Shown here: in pieces, positions 8,288 to 16,784 of the stretch
How the letters are laid out: each line of letters begins with the position of its first letter
Numbering within the stretch: position 1 is the stretch's first letter
Translations under genes and position numbers: made by a program
Source: Flavobacteriales bacterium
Lineage (GTDB): Bacteria > Bacteroidota > Bacteroidia > Flavobacteriales_F > PHOS-HE28
Assembly: GCA_016718655.1 (NCBI GenBank)
Contig: JADKCV010000002.1
Location: 245,690-309,689 of the forward strand
Length of the DNA stretch: 64,000 bases
Reading direction: 5' to 3'
The notes under the pieces: generated by a model
Database searches by the model: none
Seen by the model: the letters and a program-made list of their open reading frames with translations, nothing else
Told to the model about the DNA's origin: nothing

Positions 8288-9735
8288 GGCACCTGCCCCA
8301 CCCGCACCGACGTGGGCACCGACCCACCGATCGTCTGGAGGATGATGTCGCGGTCGTTGTTGGCGCCGGAGTATCGGATGGTGCCGTCGAGGTTGATGTC
8401 CCGAGAGCTGTAGGTTGAAGTGACCACATTGGTGGGCGTGCTGCCTCCGATGGCTTGCAGCACAGGATCGCGGTCGTTAGCGGAGCCGGTGTACCGGGCT
8501 GTGCCGTCGAAGTTCACATCACCCGGCCATAGGACCATGGTACCGCTCACGTTCTGCCTGGCGTTCGTACCGAAAGCCGCTGTGGCCGCAAGGGTCAGGT
8601 CAATGCTCGTGGGTGTTCCGGTCAGCGCGCGCGGAGCGGCGGTCATCACGCCCAGGTGGTTGCGGTGCCGCACCGCCACGTGGTAGTTCCCGGGTGGGCT
8701 GCTGAAGGTGAGCGTTGAAACGCCGTCCGGAGCCACCACATCACCATCGCGTTGCACGAGCGCTGGCCTGCTGGCCACCACCGTGGCAGGGATCGAAGCG
8801 CTGCGCAACTCCACCACCACCCAATCCACGATCGCGTTCGGACCGGTGACCACCAGCACATTGGCGGTCGTAGTGGCCGGCCCGTGTGATCCGGTGTAGG
8901 AATAGCCCATGGCCGCATAGGGCGCTGTCAACGGAATGAGTCCGCCGCTGCGCAACCCATCGTTCATGGCCGACCCTCCCGATGGCCACGCTCCGCCCAG
9001 GAAGACCCGCGGTGCTACCGATACCACCTGCGTGCTGGCAACCACGCTGAAGGCGACCGCCATCCCTTCGCAAGGAACCTGAGAGCCCCAAGCACCATTG
9101 TTCTGAAGCCAAAGCTCATAGTCACCGGGTAACAGCCCGACGAATACATAACGCTCTGGACCTGTGGTGAACAGATCCGCGATCAGGCCAACGCGGTCTT
9201 GAGCCGCATCCGAGGTACAACTCAGCCAATAGTCCACCCCATAGTCGCTTGGAAGCTGCACCCCAGGGTCCGATGGGTTATCCACCAAAGTGACGGTCGC
9301 GGTCCCTGTACCTGGATCCCATACCGAAGAGGATACAACGACTTGCTCCACGGGATCCACCCAATACTGTAGGCCCGACGCGCCCTGCTGAGCGACCTGA
9401 CAACCGTTCGCATCCATGATGAAGGCATCAGGCGTGATCTGCAAGGACTGACCGTCGCTGGTCACAACCTGCGTCTCCCATAACACATCGTTCCCGCTTC
9501 CTTCGAAAGACCCACCCGGATAGTGCTCCCCAGAGAAGGGCGCGGTACCACCGGACCAACTCACGTGGTTCACTTGCACCACTGTGTATCCGCTCTGCGA
9601 ATTTCCCCGACATTCGGTCCATGTGCTCACATCGGAGATGAAGAAGTCTTCGCATTGAGCCATTGCTCCATAGGGTAGGACGAGCATTACGGCGGACGTG
9701 AACATCCACCATGACATGGGCTTCGATGCATTCAT
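8284..9735 (-). CDS. secreted protein with NDRD/dockerin-like C-terminal module (paralogue A)
   Basis: Start at 9735 gives a signal peptide (MNASKPMSWWMFTSAVMLVL ending GAMAQ) and follows a TAACTTCA box by a few bases; the frame extends to 9780. The N-terminal ~240 residues are beta-rich and Cys-containing with no recognised family. The C-terminal ~235 residues are shared with the next two genes: AIVDWVVVELRS, ALVQRDGDVV, YHVAVRHRNHLGVMTA, then two repeats LWPGDVNFDGTARYTG-x-NDRD and RDINLDGTIRYSGANNDRD, ending VGQVP. DxNxDGxxRY resembles the calcium loop of dockerin/EF-hand repeats. No classical T9SS domain is present, so the module may be the anchor or sorting signal (inference). Confidence 0.72.
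   Translation of the reverse strand: MNASKPMSWWMFTSAVMLVLPYGAMAQCEDFFISDVSTWTECRGNSQSGYTVVQVNHVSWSGGTAPFSGEHYPGGSFEGSGNDVLWETQVVTSDGQSLQITPDAFIMDANGCQVAQQGASGLQYWVDPVEQVVVSSSVWDPGTGTATVTLVDNPSDPGVQLPSDYGVDYWLSCTSDAAQDRVGLIADLFTTGPERYVFVGLLPGDYELWLQNNGAWGSQVPCEGMAVAFSVVASTQVVSVAPRVFLGGAWPSGGSAMNDGLRSGGLIPLTAPYAAMGYSYTGSHGPATTTANVLVVTGPNAIVDWVVVELRSASIPATVVASRPALVQRDGDVVAPDGVSTLTFSSPPGNYHVAVRHRNHLGVMTAAPRALTGTPTSIDLTLAATAAFGTNARQNVSGTMVLWPGDVNFDGTARYTGSANDRDPVLQAIGGSTPTNVVTSTYSSRDINLDGTIRYSGANNDRDIILQTIGGSVPTSVRVGQVP
8287..8398 (-). repeat. direct DNA repeat copy 1 (3' end of paralogue A)
   Basis: This ~110-base stretch, encoding the last NDRD repeat and the VGQVP tail, is nearly the same at nucleotide level as 9780-9892 and 11279-11392, including synonymous positions. 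Confidence 0.7.
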
Positions 9736-9776
9736 GGTTCTGAAGTTAGGGGTTGGGACTGTCATGATGCAAATTG

Positions 9777-11225
9777 TCACGGCACCTGCCCCACCCTTAC
9801 CGCGGTAGGCACCGACCCGCCGATGGTCTGCAGGATGATGTCGCGATCGTTGTTGGCGCCGGAGTAGCGGAGGTTGCCATCGAGATTCACGTCCCGTGCG
9901 TCATACACGCCGGAGATCACGTTGGTCGGCACGTTCCCACCAATTCCAGTGAGAATGGGGTCACGGTCGTTGCCCAGCCCGGTGTAGCGTGCACTACCAT
10001 CGAAGTTGGTATCCCCTGGCCACAGGCACATGACACCGTTCACCTGGGTTCGGGCACCGGTACCATGGACCGGGGTGCTGTTCAGGCGCAGGTCTATCGT
10101 GGTGATCACGGGATAGAGGTCCATGGCAACAGTGCCTGCCGTCATGATCGGCAAGTGATTACGATGCCTCAACGCGATGTGATAGCGGCCTGGTAAAAGC
10201 GGGGTGCGAATGGCGATATCACCGCTCAGGTCCATCACATCACCATCCCGTTGGATCAACGCAGGTTGGGAATGGACCACGACAGCAGCGTTGTCGGCAT
10301 CACGCCATTCAAGCACCACCCAATCCACGACCGCATTGTTCCCCGCGATGGACAACAACCCCGGAGCGATGGTCATCGCTGTTGGCACACCTACGTGGTC
10401 ATACCCCATTGTCGTGTAGGGTTCCGTGGTCGGGAGCAGGTTGGACGTCCTCAACATGTCGCTCATGATGGCCCCGGTCGATAGCGCACCGGCCAATGCC
10501 GCACGCACACGTACCTGTGCTCCACATTCGGCCGGTTCAGGCTCCACACTGAACTGTGCAGCGGCAGGACAATAGATGATCCCGTTCCCGCCATCACACG
10601 CTCCGCCGAAGGGAAAGATCCTGACCAAATAGGTATCACCCAATGGCAACAGGTTTTCGAAATGCCATGAGTCCGGAAGGTCCTGCACCCAATCATCGGC
10701 CACCAGGCCTTGCCAGATGCCTGCGCCTTGCAACGCGACGATCTCGTAGTAGAGTTGATCCGGACAAGGAGGTGGGACTGATACGAACTCTTGAACGAAC
10801 ATCCCTGTCCATCGGAGCTGGGCACCCGGCGCACATGGGTAGTTGATGAAGACCTCTGGTTCCAGGCTGAGGTACATGGTGTAATGCGCCTCCGCGAACG
10901 CTGTGCAGCCCAAGGCGTCGGTCAAGGTCACCGTCACCGGTGAAGGCCAAGCCAATGATCCGTCCAAGGACAGACCGACCGTGCCCGACTGTGCGACCTC
11001 AGCGGACATGACCGATCCATTGGATGCGGAGAAGACCAATTGGTAGGGAGGCTGACCGCCGCTCAGAACGAGGTCCGCTTGCGGGGTTTGAGACGCACAG
11101 CTGGCTAGCACTCCGAACGAACCGATGGAGCACTGCCCCATCGACCCCAGGCGAAGGACCATCGCGGTCATTGCGAACAGCAGTCTTCCGTTGAAAACCA
11201 GAGGTGGCGTGGTCCGGGTATTCAT
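9777..11225 (-). CDS. secreted protein with NDRD/dockerin-like C-terminal module (paralogue B)
   Basis: 482 residues. The N-terminal hydrophobic segment (LLFAMTAMVLRLGSMGQ) is a signal peptide. The middle has an SprB/PKD-like repeat (TPQADLVLSGGQPPYQLVFS, then TVTLTDALGCTAFAEAHY), a pattern common in Bacteroidota surface proteins. The C-terminal ~235 residues are paralogous to the neighbouring genes: AVVDWVVLEWRDAD, ALIQRDGDVMD, YHIALRHRNHLPIMTA, LWPGDTNFDGSARYTG-x-GNDRD, RDVNLDGNLRYSGANNDRD, ending VGQVP. Presumed extracellular or surface attached; function unknown. It is in line with paralogue A, 41 bases upstream of that start. Confidence 0.72.
   Translation of the reverse strand: MNTRTTPPLVFNGRLLFAMTAMVLRLGSMGQCSIGSFGVLASCASQTPQADLVLSGGQPPYQLVFSASNGSVMSAEVAQSGTVGLSLDGSLAWPSPVTVTLTDALGCTAFAEAHYTMYLSLEPEVFINYPCAPGAQLRWTGMFVQEFVSVPPPCPDQLYYEIVALQGAGIWQGLVADDWVQDLPDSWHFENLLPLGDTYLVRIFPFGGACDGGNGIIYCPAAAQFSVEPEPAECGAQVRVRAALAGALSTGAIMSDMLRTSNLLPTTEPYTTMGYDHVGVPTAMTIAPGLLSIAGNNAVVDWVVLEWRDADNAAVVVHSQPALIQRDGDVMDLSGDIAIRTPLLPGRYHIALRHRNHLPIMTAGTVAMDLYPVITTIDLRLNSTPVHGTGARTQVNGVMCLWPGDTNFDGSARYTGLGNDRDPILTGIGGNVPTNVISGVYDARDVNLDGNLRYSGANNDRDIILQTIGGSVPTAVRVGQVP
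9780..9892 (-). repeat. direct DNA repeat copy 2 (3' end of paralogue B)
   Basis: Second copy of the repeat encoding the terminal NDRD unit; see 8287-8398 and 11279-11392. Confidence 0.7.
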
Positions 11226-11276
11226 GGGTCTGTGTGTATCGGTTCCTTATCCGCGTGAATGTGTTCTGCTGCCCAT

Positions 11277-12212
11277 TCAGGGCACCTGCCCCACCCGCAC
11301 GGCCGTAGGCACAGCACCACCGATGGTCTGCAGGATGATGTCGCGATCGTTGTTGGCGCCTGTGTAGCGGATGGTGCCGTCGAGGTTGATGTCGTGTTCA
11401 TCGTACACCCCGCCGATGATGCTCGTTGGCGATGCCCCACCCAACCGCAGAAGTACCGCGTCCCGGTCGTTTCCCGCTCCTGCATACTTCACCAGTCCGT
11501 CGCCGGTGGCGTCGCCGGGCCAAAGAGCGTTGGTCCCCGACACCGACTGCTGCCCTTCTGTGCCGTAGCCCGGATCCACGCGCAGATCCACCGTGGTGAT
11601 GACGCTGCTAAGACCGACCGGTGCCGCGGTCATCGCACCGAGGTGATTGCGGTGCTGCAACACCACGTGGTAAGCCCCTGCGATCAAGGGAAAGGTGAGT
11701 GCACTACGGCCATCCACATCCACCACCCGACCATCGCGGCGCAAGAGGCCGTTCCGCGTGGCCAATACCTCCGCGGGATCGTCCGCCGCGCGCAATTCAA
11801 CCAGCACCCAGTCCACCACGGCCGTGCTATCGGCCACCGCGAATACCGGCACATCCGCCTCTTCGCCACCACCGAACAAGTGTTGTGGGATGCCCAACCC
11901 GGTGTAAGGCTCTTGCCTAGGCAGCAGGTTCTGGGCGCGCAACGCATCGCTCAACAGTCCGGCCTCTTGCTGCACACCGCCCAAGGATGCGCGTAGATCG
12001 AGCTGGACCAGTGGTTGCACGGGGCGCGAGAAGACGGCGAGGTTGTGGCGGTAATGCGCACCGGCCTGTTGGAACAAACCACCCATGTAGATGCGATCGG
12101 TGGTCAAGGTGATCGCTTGCAGTGCCGCGATGGGAGTGTATGCGTTCAGCGTGACTGCGGCCAACCACCCAGGAGATGTCAAGGAAAATGAGCTGCGCCC
12201 ACCGTTCGGCAT
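11277..12212 (-). CDS. C-terminal fragment of a frameshifted propeller-like secreted protein (paralogue C)
   Basis: This piece carries the same C-terminal module as the two downstream genes: AVVDWVLVELRAAD, GLLRRDGRVV, YHVVLQHRNHLGAMTA, LWPGDATGDGLVKYAG-x-GNDRD, HDINLDGTIRYTGANNDRD, ending VGQVP. Its listed ATG is internal: in the same frame upstream, translation reads HLLIAADPGTYTGAYSTSYS, continuing coding-like sequence back to about 12290 where the preceding frame (12214-14322) loses it. The two pieces therefore belong to one gene, separated by a single-base-scale frameshift at roughly 12262-12300. It begins with DRIYMGGLFQQAG, the last propeller-like repeat. Confidence 0.7.
   Translation of the reverse strand: MPNGGRSSFSLTSPGWLAAVTLNAYTPIAALQAITLTTDRIYMGGLFQQAGAHYRHNLAVFSRPVQPLVQLDLRASLGGVQQEAGLLSDALRAQNLLPRQEPYTGLGIPQHLFGGGEEADVPVFAVADSTAVVDWVLVELRAADDPAEVLATRNGLLRRDGRVVDVDGRSALTFPLIAGAYHVVLQHRNHLGAMTAAPVGLSSVITTVDLRVDPGYGTEGQQSVSGTNALWPGDATGDGLVKYAGAGNDRDAVLLRLGGASPTSIIGGVYDEHDINLDGTIRYTGANNDRDIILQTIGGAVPTAVRVGQVP
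11279..11392 (-). repeat. direct DNA repeat copy 3 (3' end of paralogue C)
   Basis: Third copy of the repeat encoding the terminal NDRD unit; see 8287-8398 and 9780-9892. Confidence 0.7.
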
Positions 12213-12213
12213 A

Positions 12214-14322
12214 TTATAACTCTCCGAATAGCTGGTTGAATAGGCCCCAGTATATGTTCCAGGATCGGCAGCGATGAGCAGATGCGTCGTGCGTGCTCAG
12301 GACATGACGGGGTATCAGCCCTGTATCGCTGAACGGTCGATATACAGGCAGCCGCTCGCCGGTGAAGGCATCAACGACCAACATGCCTCCGTACGTAGGC
12401 CCCGCCATGGCGATACCCTTGTCTCCGGCGGAAAGACAGACAACGGGCGCATCGGCAATCGGCACCCAGGGCAGGAGCACATCGGCCAGGAGATGCACTG
12501 CTGCTGCGCGTGTACGAGGTACACCGCCGATCACCGTGAACGACCCTCCGATGTACAAGCGGTCCCCTAAAAGGTCCAAAGCGCTCACCGCGTCATTCGT
12601 GGTCCAGTTCCATGGCAAAGGAGCACCCGATACGGCATCGTGGACCAAGAGTCCCTGGGCAGAACCCATGAACACGCGACCTTGGTGGACCTCGAAGGCA
12701 TAGCTATATCCGCCCCATGAGATCGGTTGAACGAAGGGCACGAGTTCACCCGTGAGAGCATTCAAGCGTGCGACGCCCGGAACAGCCACTCCGTTCACCG
12801 ATGTGAACGCACCCCCGAGGTACAGATGTCCATCACTGACTGCCATCGCATGCACAACCCCTTGAATGTCCACCTCGAAGGGCAACACCGAGCCGTCATC
12901 CAGATCGAGCGCCGCAAGCCCTGCTCGCACGGGGCCATACAGCCAGCTCACACGACCTCCGAGGAGCACTTTATCACCGATCACTTCCAGATCCCTGACC
13001 TCGCCTGAGAATGGAGCAGTACCGGGCAGGAGCTGCCCCGTACTTCGCAAGAAGGAGAAAACTCCGGAAGCAGCCTGAGAACCCGTTGTTGAACCGATGG
13101 TCGATACCCCGGAAAATGGTCCGAATACAGTAATCGTATCACCGGCTCGTTCGATGCCTCCGCGCGAGAGCCATGTTAACCAATCGCTCCAGCCGCTCAA
13201 CTCGAACCCAAGCGGTAGGAGTTCAGCTGTACTCCAGCGGAACACAGCCATATCGCTACGGATCTCCGCGTTCACGGTTCCGAACTCACCTACCATGTAA
13301 AGCGTATCACCATCGAGCAGGACATCCCTTACCACTGGGAAATAGACACCTTGGAAGGACGCTGTGAATGGAAGCAGCGACCCGTCGATCGCTGAGACGA
13401 ATGCAACGGATCTCCGTGATCCCGCATTAACGGATGAGAACGTGCCGCACAAGGCAACCACTTCCCCGAACGCGCGTATCCTTCGCACTTGTCCTGAACC
13501 GGAGACCTCTACACTGAACGGCGCCACGGACCCATCGCCAAGATCGATCATCGCGACGGAACCCCGGGGTAAACCGTTGACGTGCGTGAACGACCCGGAG
13601 ACCAGCAGATTGTCGTCAATCGGTTCGATATCGTAGATGACAAATCCACCTGACGAAGCTTGGTTCTCAAAAGAGACGGGCCAATCGCTCTGCTCACCGC
13701 TGTTCGGATCCAATGCGAACAAGCGATAGGCACTGCCCTGACCTGACCCAAGCATGCTGAAGCCAAGGAAGAGGCCTGATGAGGAAGCGGCAAATGGCAT
13801 CGACTGATTCGGCCTTCCCGAGGTCCAGGACACTAGTGAACCACTGCTTGCATCCACAGCAGCCGATCCGGAGCGTACTTGTCCATTCACCTGGGTGAAG
13901 GTGCCCAACGCATAAACGGTCGACCCGACCAAGGTCATGTATTGCACAGGACCATCGACCATTGGAGCCCACGGCAGAAGAATGCCGTTCTGCATATCCC
14001 ACGCCGCCAGGCCGGACCGTGCTTCACCGTTCACTTCGGTGAACGTACCGCGCAAAAAGAGCACCCCTTGATCCTGGACGCTCCCTTTCACCTGGCCGCC
14101 TTGAACGGACCAGGGATCCGGCAAGAGCTGCCAACTTGAACGATCAACGACCGCTGATCCATCACGCGGCTCACCATTCACGGTTGTGAACGTACCAGTG
14201 ATGTGATACCGATCACCGACCTCAGTGACCCCATCGATCTTGCCATCCAGGTCGATCGGTGGCACGACCGTATACCCTGAATCCGCATCGATGTCGTCGA
14301 CCGAAAGGCGGACAATCACCAT
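12214..14322 (-). CDS. middle fragment of the frameshifted propeller-like secreted protein
   Basis: About 700 residues built almost entirely from a repeat of ~45-55 residues with the core FTxVNGxxRxGxAxxD: ITGTFTTVNGEPRDGSAVVD, LRGTFTEVNGEARSGLAAWD, ALGTFTQVNGQVRSGSAAVD, VSGSFTHVNGLPRGSVAMID, LGGAFTSVNGVAVPGVARLN and GGSFTVIGGVPRTRAAAVHL. This resembles the delta-60/PQQ-like beta-propeller repeats of surface proteins. It has no signal peptide of its own and continues the frame of 14222-15262 after a frameshift near 14299-14325. Its last ~15 residues (HRCRSWNIYWGLFNQLFGEL) are out-of-frame translation before the second frameshift. Read with its neighbours it makes one protein of about 1,330 residues. 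Confidence 0.7.
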   Translation of the reverse strand: MVIVRLSVDDIDADSGYTVVPPIDLDGKIDGVTEVGDRYHITGTFTTVNGEPRDGSAVVDRSSWQLLPDPWSVQGGQVKGSVQDQGVLFLRGTFTEVNGEARSGLAAWDMQNGILLPWAPMVDGPVQYMTLVGSTVYALGTFTQVNGQVRSGSAAVDASSGSLVSWTSGRPNQSMPFAASSSGLFLGFSMLGSGQGSAYRLFALDPNSGEQSDWPVSFENQASSGGFVIYDIEPIDDNLLVSGSFTHVNGLPRGSVAMIDLGDGSVAPFSVEVSGSGQVRRIRAFGEVVALCGTFSSVNAGSRRSVAFVSAIDGSLLPFTASFQGVYFPVVRDVLLDGDTLYMVGEFGTVNAEIRSDMAVFRWSTAELLPLGFELSGWSDWLTWLSRGGIERAGDTITVFGPFSGVSTIGSTTGSQAASGVFSFLRSTGQLLPGTAPFSGEVRDLEVIGDKVLLGGRVSWLYGPVRAGLAALDLDDGSVLPFEVDIQGVVHAMAVSDGHLYLGGAFTSVNGVAVPGVARLNALTGELVPFVQPISWGGYSYAFEVHQGRVFMGSAQGLLVHDAVSGAPLPWNWTTNDAVSALDLLGDRLYIGGSFTVIGGVPRTRAAAVHLLADVLLPWVPIADAPVVCLSAGDKGIAMAGPTYGGMLVVDAFTGERLPVYRPFSDTGLIPRHVLSTHDASAHRCRSWNIYWGLFNQLFGEL

Positions 14323-15262
14323 TCAGCATTTCGAACCCGCCACGGATGTACAGCCGTTCACCAAAAGCCAAGATCTGGTCGGGGATCGCACCGCAATACA
14401 CACCATTCCAAGTCCCGAAGGTCATCGACAAGGGTAAGAGCTCTTCCGTGGCCACGTCGAATGCAGCGAACGTGGACGTCGCAGCCCCCATGAAACGCGA
14501 GAAGCACCCCCCCACATAAAGGCGACCATCGATCAGCGCCAAACTTTGCACAGGGCCGTTCAAACCAGCATCCCAAGGATGCACAGCACCATTCGCACTA
14601 ACGCGCGCCAGTCCTTCGCGACGAAGTCCACCGACATGGGTGAACGACCCGCCGATGTACCAACCACCATCCCCCGCAGGTACAACGGCCTTGACCGCAC
14701 CGTTCGTAGGCAGTTGTGACCAAAGCGCTTCCCCGGTGACCAGGTCGACCGGTCCCGTGTAACTGGCGGTCCCTGATACGCTATTGGGCCGTCCAGCATG
14801 GATGACATAGAGTGCGTTATCCACATATTCCAGATCCGTGACCGCCCCGTTGTCAAAGCCTGAACCCTGGACCCCTCCCAGCGGTCCAAGTGTTCCATCG
14901 CTGAGGACATGTGCGATCCGATTCCTTGGCTGTCCATCAACGGAAGTGAACGCACCGGCCATGAACCATCCACCGTTCCCGTCCGCAGCAAAAACCGCAC
15001 TGCCATCGTTGGGTTGCGGAAAACCGGGGATCGGAGCACCGGTCGTCCGATCCACCGGAGAGCCGGTGCGTAGTGAAGGGCCTACCGCACTGAACCCCCC
15101 ACCGACGAACACCACGCCCTGCGCGGTATCCTCCACGATGGCGTGGACCGGTCCATTGGGCTCGGGCCAGTCGGGCAGCAGGGTTTGGGCCAACAGCGTA
15201 CCTCCGGTCAGTAGGACCGAAAGCGCAACTTGGAGTGTTCGCAGTTGGCAGGTGGTGAACAT
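14222..15262 (-). CDS. N-terminal fragment of the frameshifted propeller-like secreted protein
   Basis: Begins with a signal peptide (CQLRTLQVALSVLLTGGTLL then AQ) and continues with the propeller repeat VFVGGGFSAVGPSLRTGSPV, MAGAFTSVDGQPRNRIAHV, IGGSFTHVGGLRREGLARVS and VGGCFSRFMGAATSTFAAFD. Authentic sequence ends at GGFEMLNGD; the last ~30 residues (CPPFGRRHRCGFRVYGRATD) are the wrong frame, because the next frame resumes with LSVDDIDADSGYTVVPPIDL, a proper repeat. The break therefore lies at about 14299-14325. Together with 12214-14322 and 11277-12212 this is one large secreted protein whose C-terminal module matches paralogues A and B. Confidence 0.7.
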   Translation of the reverse strand: MFTTCQLRTLQVALSVLLTGGTLLAQTLLPDWPEPNGPVHAIVEDTAQGVVFVGGGFSAVGPSLRTGSPVDRTTGAPIPGFPQPNDGSAVFAADGNGGWFMAGAFTSVDGQPRNRIAHVLSDGTLGPLGGVQGSGFDNGAVTDLEYVDNALYVIHAGRPNSVSGTASYTGPVDLVTGEALWSQLPTNGAVKAVVPAGDGGWYIGGSFTHVGGLRREGLARVSANGAVHPWDAGLNGPVQSLALIDGRLYVGGCFSRFMGAATSTFAAFDVATEELLPLSMTFGTWNGVYCGAIPDQILAFGERLYIRGGFEMLNGDCPPFGRRHRCGFRVYGRATDRPGWQDRWGH

Positions 15263-15350
15263 CGTTACTCGAAGTTAGACGTAGGGAAGCAGATGCGTTG
15301 CCTGTACTTCATTCCGACCGTCCCATCTTTGTGCCTCATCCGAAGAATCC

Positions 15351-16526
15351 ATGGCCCACATCCTGCTCATCGACGACGAAAAAGCCATCCGCTACGCACT
15401 GCGCGAGATCCTGGAGCACGAAGGCCACAAGGTGGAAGAGGCCGAGGATGGAGCCATGGGCCTGGACAAGGCGAAGAAGGGCAAGTTCGACCTGGTGCTC
15501 TGCGACATCAAGATGCCCAAGATGGACGGCATCGAAGTGCTGGAGAAGCTGCAGGCCCACGACGCCGACCTGCCCGTGGTGATGATCAGCGGGCACGGCA
15601 CCATCGACACCGCGGTGGACGCGCTGAAGAAGGGCGCCTTCGACTTCATCCAAAAACCACCGGACATCAACCGGATCCTGGTGAGCGTGCGCAACGCGCT
15701 TGATCGTGGTGACCTGGTGAAGGAGACCAAGGTGCTGCGCACGAAGGTGGGCAAGGCCAAGGCCAACGGTGTGCAGATGATCGGCGAGAGCAAGGCCTTG
15801 CAGGAGATCCGGGCGATGATCGACAAGGTGGCCCCTAGCGATGCCCGCGTGCTGATCACCGGCGGGAACGGCGCAGGTAAGGAAGGTGTGGCGCGCACCT
15901 TGCATGAGAAGAGCCAGCGGACCCAAGGGCCCTATATCGAAGTGAATTGCGCGGCGATCCCCGGCGAGCTGATCGAGAGTGAGCTGTTCGGGCACGTGAA
16001 GGGCAGCTTCACGAGTGCCATCAAGGACCGCAAGGGTAAATTCGAACTGGCCGACGGCGGCACGCTCTTCCTGGACGAGATCGGTGACATGGCTTTGGCT
16101 GCCCAGGCCAAGGTGTTGCGCGCCTTGCAGGAAGGGCGCATCACCCCGGTGGGTGGGGATAAGGACATCAGCGTGAACGTGCGGGTGATCGCGGCCACCA
16201 ACAAGGACCTGAAGAAGGAGATCGCGGCCGGAAATTTCCGGGAGGACCTCTTCCACCGCTTGAGCGTGATCCCCATCCATGTGCCCAGCCTGAGCGAGCG
16301 CTTGGATGACATCCCGTTGCTGGCCGAGCACTTCATCCAACTGGTGTGCACCGAACAGGGCATAGCTCCCAAGAAGATCAGTGACAAGACCATCAAGGAG
16401 CTACAGAAGCTGCCTTGGACCGGGAACATCCGCGAATTGCGCAACGTGATCGAACGGTTGGTGATCCTGAGCGGCAAGGAGATCACCGAGGCCGACGTGA
16501 AGGCCTATGCCATACCCAGGGGCTGA
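15351..16526 (+). CDS. NtrC-family response regulator with AAA+ domain but no HTH
   Basis: 391 residues. Receiver domain 1-120: acidic pocket DDE near 8-10, phosphoacceptor Asp in VLCDIKMPKMDG, Lys in FIQKPP. AAA+ domain ~140-375: Walker A GGNGAGKE, ESELFGHVKGSFTSA, Walker B GGTLFLDEIGD, sensor region RVIAATNKDLKKE and NFREDLFHRLSV. The sigma-54 contact loop reads GSFTSA instead of GAFTGA, and the protein stops at VKAYAIPRG without a Fis-type DNA-binding domain. As I recall the family, both traits occur in a conserved Bacteroidota lineage, so they are probably not damage. A -7-like CATCTTTG lies at 15324-15331. Confidence 0.85.
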   Translation: MAHILLIDDEKAIRYALREILEHEGHKVEEAEDGAMGLDKAKKGKFDLVLCDIKMPKMDGIEVLEKLQAHDADLPVVMISGHGTIDTAVDALKKGAFDFIQKPPDINRILVSVRNALDRGDLVKETKVLRTKVGKAKANGVQMIGESKALQEIRAMIDKVAPSDARVLITGGNGAGKEGVARTLHEKSQRTQGPYIEVNCAAIPGELIESELFGHVKGSFTSAIKDRKGKFELADGGTLFLDEIGDMALAAQAKVLRALQEGRITPVGGDKDISVNVRVIAATNKDLKKEIAAGNFREDLFHRLSVIPIHVPSLSERLDDIPLLAEHFIQLVCTEQGIAPKKISDKTIKELQKLPWTGNIRELRNVIERLVILSGKEITEADVKAYAIPRG

Positions 16527-16784
16527 GCGCGTCCATTGGACCTATTCGGCTGACATACTGCGGATTGGGCCCTACGACCGTGCGTCCTGACCGATCGTGA
16601 CCGATAGTTGTCCGGTCGGCTATGCGTTCCCGCCGTTGGTTGGCCGGGAAGGTCCGTTGGTCGAGGAACGCACACGCTAGCATGGAAAACCGGCGTTGGT
16701 CAGGCAACCCTCCCGCGCCGAAAGCGTCTTTCCTTCGGAACCGCTGGGTAACGATCGTTACGAAACCCTAAAACCTGCACGCCT

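Noticed and set aside
8284..15262. Interpreting the three tandem proteins as cellulosome components
   Set aside because: Dockerin-like DxNxDG units are present, but no cohesin or carbohydrate-active domain was seen, and the unit spacing differs from paired type I dockerins; treated as a surface module of unknown role.
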